Shown here: positions 1 to 4,107 of the stretch, in pieces
How the letters are laid out: every line of letters begins with the position of its first letter
How positions within the stretch are numbered: the first letter of the stretch is position 1
NCBI GenBank assembly: GCA_023446865.1
Contig: JAEXPL010000149.1
Span: 1-9,007, forward strand
Origin: Verrucomicrobiota bacterium
GTDB taxonomy: Bacteria; Verrucomicrobiota; Verrucomicrobiia; Opitutales; Opitutaceae
Length of the DNA stretch: 9,007 nt
Direction: 5' to 3'
Notes under the pieces: generated by a model
Told to the model about the DNA's origin: nothing
The model's database searches: none
The model's input: only the letters and a program-made list of their open reading frames with translations
Program-made: the position numbers and the translations under genes

Positions 1-7
1 GCCCCTC

Positions 8-181
8 CTAGCGCAGGATCTCGCGGGCCTGCTGGTAGCGATCCCAGCTCTGGCACGCGGCCTCCAGCGTCCGCAGGTGAGGGGGCTCGAGGGCGTACTC
101 GTTGACGAGCCCTTCCCAGAAGCGGCGGGTTTCCGCGGTCAGGTGGGCGGGCGGTTTCGGTGCTTTCGTGGTGTCGGTCAT
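8..181 (-). pseudogene. terS: P27-family phage terminase small subunit, N-terminal fragment ended by in-frame TAG
   Basis: This 57-codon ORF starts at ATG 181-179. After a Thr/Lys/Pro-rich leader it reads PAHLTAETRRFWEGLV, then NEYALEPPHLRTLEAA, then SWDRYQQAREILR. From memory this is the opening of P27-family terminase small subunits: a HLS-x-E-x-x-x-W helix, then Y-x-L-x-x-H-x-x-x-L, then D-R-x-x-x-A-R. In that family small subunits recognise the packaging site and recruit the large subunit. Family members usually run past 100 residues, and the AR-x-x-L helix is normally followed by a residue and then Gly. Here a TAG at 10-8 takes that place and the next codons read Glu-Gly, so a nonsense mutation is likely, although a genuinely short protein cannot be excluded because only 7 nt follow. 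No convincing Shine-Dalgarno precedes the ATG. Confidence 0.55.
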
Positions 182-348
182 GGTGTTGTCGGTCGGTTGG
201 ATTTTGAAACGAACCGGGGAGCGCGCTGTTTGCGCGTGCGAGCGAGGTCCGTCTACGGGTTCATGGGTTGCAGACTTTGAAGTGGCTACCCTCCCACCAC
301 GCCACAGGCGGGAGGACGCGAAGCGGACGAGCGCGCCGTCATTACTGC

Positions 349-384
349 GTTTCTATTCATAGTTTGTATTCAGAGGTTTCTATT
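349..384 (+). repeat. 9-bp AT-rich direct repeat GTTTCTATT
   Basis: Two exact copies occur at 349-357 and 376-384, 27 bp apart, spanning most of the AT-rich pocket between the terminase-like ORF and the GTTCGCC array. Direct repeats of this kind are common in DNA-unwinding elements, but two 9-mers in AT-rich sequence are only modest evidence on their own. Confidence 0.6.
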
Positions 385-386
385 AT

Positions 387-480
387 GTTCGCCCCTGCGT
401 TCGCCCTGAGGTTCGCCCTTGGGTTGCCCCGCTTATTATGTTCGCCCTTGGTTCGCCTCGGGTTCGCAGCTGTTCGCCCT
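387..480 (+). repeat. Iteron-like array of GTTCGCC(CT) repeats
   Basis: The core GTTCGC occurs seven times in the same orientation, at 387, 399, 411, 440, 451, 462 and 472, with a degenerate GTTGCC near 423. Four copies extend to exact GTTCGCCCT (399, 411, 440, 472). Most starts are 10-12 bp apart, about one helical turn, which suits one-sided protein binding. A longer unit, TATTATGTTCGCCC, appears at 381-394 and 434-447. The right part of the array (436-480) also encodes the last 14 residues and stop codon of the minus-strand gene, so that C-terminus (RANSCEPEANQGRT) is a translation of the repeats. Confidence 0.8.
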
Positions 481-1152
481 GACGCTGAAGGAGAACGCGG
501 CGTCGGCTTTGCGGGCGGCGGCGATCTTCTCCTGTGATTGGACACACAGGGCCACGACCTGCTGGCGGAGCGCGTCGGCGGTAAGCCGGTGCGAGTAGAA
601 CGTCAGTCGGCGGCGGTAGGTGAACCGGGCGAAGAACCCACCAAGCCACAACCGGTCGACACACAGGCGCACCTCCTTCTCGCCGAGCAGTGGCAGGTGA
701 GTCTTGGGCGAGTAGAGCGCGGCCTTGCGGCAGCCGGCAGAGCGCATGCGCAGGCTGTCGATTGAGCACCGGGCGAACGGCTTGTTGCCGATCGCAGAGT
801 AGATGCCGCACAACACCCTGAACTCGTTCCACGTCGGCGCCCCGTCGTTGTGGCACGCCCAAAAGATCCGGTGCGCGATGCGTACCTCCGCGTCGGTGCC
901 GTAGCCATAGCCCAACATCCGCACGGCCCTCGCCTGGTCGCGAATTCGGCCGAGGCTGCCGTTGAGTTTCACGTGGAGGACAGAAGCGGCGCGTTCGATC
1001 TTCGCGCTCTCATTGTCGACATCTTCGATCCCGTCCCCGACGCGCACCAAGCAGAACGACAGGATGTGCTGAAGGGAGTCCTTCCAGTCGGTCGACTTGA
1101 CCGCCAGCGCCCCCAACGGGAACTGCAGGAACGGCTCCTTCGTCTCACTCAT
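436..1152 (-). CDS. Unknown protein with a winged-helix-like middle; possible element replication initiator
   Basis: I do not recognise this 238-aa protein. Residues about 108-190 have the look of a winged helix. A helix (EFRVLCGIYSAIG) and a Ser/Arg-rich segment are followed by K-E-V-R-x-x-V-D-R-L-W-x-G-G-F, resembling a recognition helix, and then FTYRRRLTFYSH, like a beta-wing. DNA binding is therefore inferred. The N-terminal 100 residues match nothing I know, and the last 14 residues are encoded by the GTTCGC array. ATG 1152 was chosen because it gives an 8-nt overlap (ATGAGTGA) with the upstream stop, suggesting translational coupling. A TTG at 1164 with AGGAAGG just upstream is a serious alternative adding four residues. 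Its place between an excisionase-like gene and an AT-rich/iteron region suits a replication initiator; a transcriptional regulator is equally compatible with the sequence. Confidence 0.75.
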   Translation of the reverse strand: MSETKEPFLQFPLGALAVKSTDWKDSLQHILSFCLVRVGDGIEDVDNESAKIERAASVLHVKLNGSLGRIRDQARAVRMLGYGYGTDAEVRIAHRIFWACHNDGAPTWNEFRVLCGIYSAIGNKPFARCSIDSLRMRSAGCRKAALYSPKTHLPLLGEKEVRLCVDRLWLGGFFARFTYRRRLTFYSHRLTADALRQQVVALCVQSQEKIAAARKADAAFSFSVRANSCEPEANQGRT

Positions 1153-1339
1153 GCGGCACCGCAAGCCCTTCCTGGATTTGCTCCAGCCGGCGCCGGGCCC
1201 GCTCCCGGTCGGCAGCGTCGGCGGCGATCAGCTCGCCCGCCGTGATGGGTTCGGCGCGCTCCGGTGTGAAGCGGGAGGGAATCGCCAACTCGAGCTGGCG
1301 CTCGTCCTTGATGTCGTGAAGACAGTCATCGGCACCCAT
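1145..1339 (-). CDS. Small charged protein of unknown function
   Basis: This 64-aa ORF begins with MGADDCLHDIKDERQLELA and ends in a probable amphipathic helix rich in Ala, Glu and Arg (ADAADRERARRRLEQIQEG). It has no membrane segment or signal peptide and no family I recognise. ATG 1339 is well supported: GGAGGTG at 1350-1344 leaves 4 nt to the start. It begins inside the preceding small ORF (14-nt overlap) and its TGA overlaps the next gene's ATG, so it sits in the middle of a coupled run. Function is unknown; small charged proteins here in a phage-like element are often regulators, but nothing in the sequence shows that. Confidence 0.65.
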   Translation of the reverse strand: MGADDCLHDIKDERQLELAIPSRFTPERAEPITAGELIAADAADRERARRRLEQIQEGLAVPHE

Positions 1340-1472
1340 GTTTCACCTCCGATCCGCGCAGAATCATGGGGTCGAGCCGGCGGCGGCGCGGTCGATCGGT
1401 CCCGGCGAGAATGCGCTCGGCCAAGCGGCGGGTTGATCCGCTCATGCGGTTCCTGCGAATGGCGGTCTTCAC
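1326..1472 (-). CDS. Small basic ORF filling the gap between the HTH gene and the 64-aa gene
   Basis: A 48-codon ORF starts at GTG 1472, overlapping the HTH gene's TGA as GTGA, and stops at TGA 1328-1326, inside the next gene's start. AGGTGG lies 7 nt before the GTG. An inner ATG at 1445, preceded by AGGA at good spacing, would give 39 residues. The product is very basic (IRRNRMSGSTRRLAERIL, then DRPRRRRLDPMIL), with no family I recognise. Support comes from the 4-nt overlap, the plausible ribosome sites and the fact that it bridges an otherwise empty 130-bp gap in a packed run. Arg-rich shadows are common in GC-rich DNA, so the call is tentative. Confidence 0.45.
   Translation of the reverse strand: MKTAIRRNRMSGSTRRLAERILAGTDRPRRRRLDPMILRGSEVKHGCR
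1344..1350 (-). promoter_or_regulatory. Strong Shine-Dalgarno GGAGGTG
   Basis: Read on the minus strand this is GGAGGTG followed by AAAC and ATG (1339). It is the clearest ribosome binding site in the element and fixes the start of the 64-aa protein, even though the site lies within the preceding small ORF. Confidence 0.8.
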
Positions 1473-1699
1473 GCGGCCACCACCTTTCCAACGCGACGGC
1501 TTCGGATGAAGGCATCGATGGCCTGCGGCTCGAATCGGTAGCTGCGCTTCCCGAGACGAACGAAGGGAACTGCGTTTCTGTGGACGAACTGCCAGAACGC
1601 GCTGGTGTCCGTGTGGCCGGTGAGCGGCATCACTTCTGCCGCCTTAAGAAGTCGCGCCCCGGCGAGCGGCGCTGCGTTGCTCGTGTTGTTCACGAGCAC
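1469..1699 (-). CDS. Excisionase/AlpA-like helix-turn-helix DNA-binding protein
   Basis: The 76-aa product carries the pattern of short MerR-type/excisionase HTH proteins over residues about 17-68: L-L-K-A-A-E-V-M-P-L-T-G as the first helix and turn, an aromatic second helix (SAFWQFVHRNAVPFVRLG), the K-R-S-Y-R-F wing and the A-I-D-A-F-I closing helix. Small proteins of this kind in integrated elements either direct excision with the integrase or act as AlpA-type activators. The start is a GTG at 1699 (MLVNN...); a second GTG two codons on is possible and neither has a good Shine-Dalgarno, but the domain lies wholly downstream of both. Its TGA overlaps the next small ORF by 4 nt. The 48-bp gap before it holds part of an inverted repeat, so it may be regulated apart from the integrase. 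Confidence 0.8.
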   Translation of the reverse strand: MLVNNTSNAAPLAGARLLKAAEVMPLTGHTDTSAFWQFVHRNAVPFVRLGKRSYRFEPQAIDAFIRSRRVGKVVAA

Positions 1700-1738
1700 A
1701 CTCAGTTAACAGCAAATGCACGCGCGTCTAAACACCTA

Positions 1739-1769
1739 TCCCGGAAACTAACCCTTCCTCTTTCCGGGA
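1739..1769 (-). terminator. Perfect 9-bp inverted repeat around a stop codon (hairpin or operator)
   Basis: TCCCGGAAA (1739-1747) and TTTCCGGGA (1761-1769) are perfect reverse complements separated by 13 nt. Read on the minus strand, the TAG stop of the 180-aa gene lies in the loop. The RNA would fold into a stable hairpin at the end of that gene, 40 nt before the HTH gene. No U-tract follows, so it is not a classic intrinsic terminator. Attenuation, RNA processing or an operator for the HTH protein are alternatives. Confidence 0.5.
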
Positions 1770-2290
1770 AATCGCCTCCTAAGATTGGCGACAGCATCCT
1801 CAGCGTTATCGACTGAAACGCCCTTCATCCCCTTCTCGGCCCTGACGGCGATCTCCTTGTGCGAGAACTCACACAAACCAACCAATGACTCCACGTTCAC
1901 CGCTTGCGCAATCATCTCGACATGGAGCTGCTTGCTTTCGCCGACGTAGTTAGCGTATCTACGACACCACGTCATGAAGTGGAGGCACTCGTCTGGCGAT
2001 CTCGCGAAGAAAGCGGCGAAGTGCCGAACCCCAACAGGAGCACGCCAGCCCGCCGCCGGAACATCGGGATAGGGCACATACTCACGAGGGCAATCGACAC
2101 ACGGCTCTGCCCACTGTGCATGATCCACCGCACCCCAGATCAGGTATTCAGCCTCCGCTTGCGTGATGGTAGCTGGACCATGTTCTCGCTCCCATTGCGG
2201 AAGCCACTTTTTCCGCCAGTCAGCAATGAGGCGGCTCTGCACCGGCGAACAAGACAACACCGGCCGAAGGTTCTTCAGTCGCTTAGGCAT
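1748..2290 (-). CDS. Unknown 180-aa element protein coupled to the integrase
   Basis: I do not recognise this protein. It has a basic N-terminus (MPKRLKNLRP), a Trp-rich stretch (DWRKKWLPQWEREHG), one C-x-x-C pair in EPCVDCPREY, a Phe/Cys-rich central helix (AAFFARSPDECLHFMTWC) and a basic tail (NLRRRFPGKRKG). No signal peptide or membrane segment is visible. ATG 2290 lies within the end of the integrase gene; the overlap reads ATGCCTAA, 8 nt, implying translational coupling, so it is probably made together with the recombinase. A directionality or accessory factor is possible from position alone, but no motif supports that. A single CxxC is not enough to call a zinc site. Confidence 0.8.
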   Translation of the reverse strand: MPKRLKNLRPVLSCSPVQSRLIADWRKKWLPQWEREHGPATITQAEAEYLIWGAVDHAQWAEPCVDCPREYVPYPDVPAAGWRAPVGVRHFAAFFARSPDECLHFMTWCRRYANYVGESKQLHVEMIAQAVNVESLVGLCEFSHKEIAVRAEKGMKGVSVDNAEDAVANLRRRFPGKRKG

Positions 2291-3569
2291 TGGCGGCCTC
2301 CTTCATCTTCGCGATCTTGCCCGCGGCGATCGCTGCGGCCTGCGCCGGTGTGAGGTCGAACCAAGCGACACCCTCCGCCTTGGGAACGAGCGCCCGATAA
2401 TGGGCGTGCACGACGGCCGGCGAGTTGCCGGCGGCGAGGGCCGTCTCGGCTACGTTTCCGGTCTTGGCCACAAGGTGCGAAATGAACGAGTGGCGGAATC
2501 CATTCTCCGGGCATGGGATCTTGGCCCCTCTCACGAAGGCGCGCACCCGATCCAGCCCCCACGGCGGCGATACGAGCTCCGCCCCCTCCTCGCGCTCGCA
2601 GAGCATGAGCCATTCGACGGCGGCGTCGCAGAGCGGGACGTGGCGCTTGCTTGGGGTGTTTCGCTTCACCGATGAAACTCGCAGGTAGCCCTCGGCGAGG
2701 TTCACGTCCGCCCACCGCTGCGCGTGAAGTTCGGAGCGGCGCAACCCCGTGAAGCCGGCGAGCACCGCAACGGCGAGGTGCCGGGGGTGATTCTCGCGGA
2801 CGAGGTCGAGAGCTGCGGCGAAGTCCACCACGCGCAGGATACCGATCTCCTCGTCCTCCTCGTTGCGCTTCGGCTTCGGCAAGCGCTCCGCCTCGGTCTG
2901 TGCGACCTTGGGCAGGTAGTCCTCGGCGCGGCACCAGCGCCAGAGCGCCACCAAGCGCTTGCGGGCGGTCGCATAGGTGCCGCGGTGCGCACCCTCGGCG
3001 CCGGGTTGCGTGAAGGTGTCGTGGATCCATGCCTCGAGCGCCTTGCGGGAGACGGTCGCAATCGGTCCAGTGAATCGCTCCTTCAGCCGCGGGAGGATCG
3101 TCTCGTAGCTGGCGCCCACGTCCACACCCTCCTTCCGTTTGTGGGCGAGGAACGCGTCGACTGCATCCGGAACGGTGATGGCCTTCACCCCTTCCGCGTG
3201 CATGTCGCGCCACGCCCTCGCCGCTTGGATAAGCTGCCCGCCGCAGAGCGCGCGCGCCTTCACCCATTCCTCGATTGCGGCCGTCAACGGCACGTCCCCC
3301 ACCTTCTCCCGCAGGGCGGCGAGAACATGGGCGTCTTCAGCGGAGACTCCGCTCGTCAGGACACCGGAACGGCCGGCGGCGAGTTGGTCGGCCTGGAGTG
3401 TCGCCTCCTCGATTGCCGCGGTCGCGGTCGGAAATTGGCGCGTGTAGCGTACGCCGGCCGAGTGCCAGCTCGCGGTGAACACTTTTCGCCCGCCGGAACG
3501 GGTCACCCGGTAGACCTTCACCGCGACCGAACCACGCCGGACAGTGTGCGGAAATCGAGGTAGTTTCAT
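2283..3569 (-). CDS. int: Tyrosine recombinase / site-specific integrase
   Basis: From ATG 3569 the protein has 428 residues, normal for a phage-type integrase. The N-terminus (RRGSVAVKVYRV...) resembles an arm-site-binding domain. Residues about 125-215 fit the SAM-like core-binding domain (VDAFLAHKRKEGV ... ARKRLVALWRWC), and about 245-405 the catalytic domain. Visible catalytic elements are box I Arg277 (TGLRRSEL), box II E-N-G-F-R-H-S with Arg359, Asn382 in A-G-N-S-P and the nucleophile Tyr391 in HAHYRALV. The usual His of box II (three before Arg359) and of the later G-H motif are both Asn. I recall this GNSP...HYR subtype from Verrucomicrobia-like integrases, so the enzyme is probably active. 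A TTG at 3608 with GAGGG upstream would add 13 residues; ATG 3569 was chosen on protein homology although it lacks a Shine-Dalgarno. It should integrate and, with the HTH protein, excise the element. Confidence 0.93.
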   Translation of the reverse strand: MKLPRFPHTVRRGSVAVKVYRVTRSGGRKVFTASWHSAGVRYTRQFPTATAAIEEATLQADQLAAGRSGVLTSGVSAEDAHVLAALREKVGDVPLTAAIEEWVKARALCGGQLIQAARAWRDMHAEGVKAITVPDAVDAFLAHKRKEGVDVGASYETILPRLKERFTGPIATVSRKALEAWIHDTFTQPGAEGAHRGTYATARKRLVALWRWCRAEDYLPKVAQTEAERLPKPKRNEEDEEIGILRVVDFAAALDLVRENHPRHLAVAVLAGFTGLRRSELHAQRWADVNLAEGYLRVSSVKRNTPSKRHVPLCDAAVEWLMLCEREEGAELVSPPWGLDRVRAFVRGAKIPCPENGFRHSFISHLVAKTGNVAETALAAGNSPAVVHAHYRALVPKAEGVAWFDLTPAQAAAIAAGKIAKMKEAANA

Positions 3570-3589
3570 GCCGGAGAAAAGCGCACACA

Positions 3590-3609
3590 GTTGCACACAC
3601 ACATGCAAC
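3590..3609. repeat. Inverted repeat GTTGCA/TGCAAC just upstream of the integrase
   Basis: GTTGCA (3590-3595) and TGCAAC (3604-3609) are perfect 6-bp arms around an 8-bp CA-rich spacer, 20 bp upstream of the preferred integrase ATG and overlapping the alternative TTG start. The position suits an operator or recombinase binding site; the short arms make chance possible. Confidence 0.35.
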
Positions 3610-3654
3610 CTTTTTCACCCTCTCACGCCCTCTTCTCACTCTAGGAAACGAGGG

Positions 3655-3676
3655 AAAATCAAAGCCCCGTGAGGGC
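3655..3676 (-). terminator. Weak intrinsic-terminator-like hairpin, minus strand
   Basis: Read on the minus strand, GCCC-tcacg-GGGC is followed by TTTGATTTT. The stem is only 4 G-C pairs, but the T-rich tail is right for an intrinsic terminator stopping transcription coming from the kinase side before the integrase. The call is tentative. Confidence 0.35.
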
Positions 3677-3697
3677 GCCATCTCATAGAGGTGGCGC
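3675..3697. repeat. 10-bp hairpin with a 3-nt loop
   Basis: GCGCCATCTC (3675-3684), loop ATA, GAGGTGGCGC (3688-3697). The arms pair over 10 positions, with one T-G wobble on the plus strand. It is one of the most compact structures in the window and has no U-tract in either direction. A recombinase core site or an RNA structure is possible. Confidence 0.6.
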
Positions 3698-3704
3698 TGT
3701 GTCA

Positions 3705-3720
3705 TCTGACGGTTGTCAGA
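3705..3720. repeat. Perfect 6-bp inverted repeat TCTGAC-ggtt-GTCAGA
   Basis: The arms 3705-3710 and 3715-3720 are exact reverse complements with a 4-nt loop, 7 bp from the preceding 10-bp hairpin. Two structures in tandem beside an integrase gene suggest protein-binding sites, perhaps attachment-site arms, but this cannot be decided from one end of the element. Confidence 0.5.
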
Positions 3721-4107
3721 CAGACCTTCTCTGAGAATACGCGGCCGAGGAAGTACCAGCGCAGTCAACCGCAGCTCCGCGACTGGATTGCGAGTACCAG
3801 CCCACCTGCCGGCCCGGCGAAACCGGTCGAGCCCGAGCGACGGTGGATGCGGTGTCGGCGTGGTTGATGGTGGCGTGGTCAACGGCGCGGCTAGACCCGA
3901 AGGCAATAACGAGCGATCGCCCGGCCCGGTGCGCGTCCAGGGCGCAGGCATTGGTGCACTCCGATGCGCTGGTGACACAAGGAGCCCGTGGATCGCCGGA
4001 CAAACCCTGCCCAGCGATCTTGCACGCAACCGGATCGATTGCCGCGGCCGGGTGGAGACGCCACACCCTGCTCCTCGGGCGAAGCCTCTTCTTCCTGGGC
4101 CCCCGCC

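Larger units (their letters stand above)
341..480. other. Candidate replication origin: AT-rich pocket beside iteron-like repeats
   Basis: Within otherwise GC-rich DNA, positions 351-390 are 29/40 A+T. The pocket contains a 9-bp direct repeat, GTTTCTATT, at 349-357 and 376-384. It adjoins an array of GTTCGCC repeats (387-480). An AT-rich unwinding region next to iterons is the usual layout of iteron-controlled plasmid origins and of phage-satellite origins, where the array lies just downstream of the rep gene, as it lies here downstream of the winged-helix-like gene. I see no consensus DnaA box (TTATNCACA). The layout is visible in the sequence; the function is inferred. Binding sites for a recombinase or regulator are an alternative. 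Confidence 0.4.
1..3720 (-). mobile_element. Integrase-proximal part of an integrated phage/satellite-like element
   Basis: All credible genes from the left edge to about 3600 lie on the minus strand and are tightly packed: overlaps of 8, 4, 14 and 8 nt join neighbouring genes within two runs. The set is a tyrosine recombinase, an excisionase/AlpA-like HTH protein, small unknown ORFs, a winged-helix-like protein followed by iteron-like repeats, and a fragment resembling P27 terminase small subunits. That combination is typical of temperate phages and phage satellites. The right boundary is not resolved; it should lie between the integrase start (about 3570-3608) and the chromosomal kinase gene at 4108, and 3720 is only a working limit. 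The left boundary is outside the window. No tRNA remnant or flanking direct repeat could be identified. Confidence 0.7.
3609..4107. other. Gene-free stretch between integrase and kinase; probable site of the element boundary
   Basis: About 500 bp with no ORF that looks like a real protein. The open frames here are Arg/Pro/Ser-rich on both strands, have no recognisable domain and overlap one another. The integrase-proximal 110 bp carries two hairpins and a weak terminator-like structure, while 3720-4107 shows nothing I can name. No tRNA, tmRNA or other RNA gene was recognised, so if this is the attachment region the element does not use an obvious tRNA target. Degenerate remains of an older insertion are possible. 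Confidence 0.6.

Noticed and set aside
290..315. CCTCCC/GGGAGG hairpin between the terminase-like ORF and the AT-rich pocket
   Set aside because: Six pairs with a 14-nt loop and no T-tract; too weak to assign a role.
387..480. CRISPR array
   Set aside because: The repeats are 9-14 bp, imperfect and separated by only a few bases; there are no spacers of 25-40 bp and no cas genes.
1700..1738. Sigma-70 promoter TTTAGA-17 bp-TTAACT ahead of the HTH gene
   Set aside because: The spacing is right but the -10 box matches only three of six positions, too weak to call.
2275..3267. 330-codon minus-strand open frame overlapping the integrase
   Set aside because: Same strand as the integrase but another frame, with Arg/Gly/Pro-rich sequence; the integrase frame carries all the conserved motifs.
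3609..4107. tRNA or tmRNA gene as integration target
   Set aside because: Neither strand shows a cloverleaf, a T-loop GTTCGA-type motif in the right context or a CCA end.
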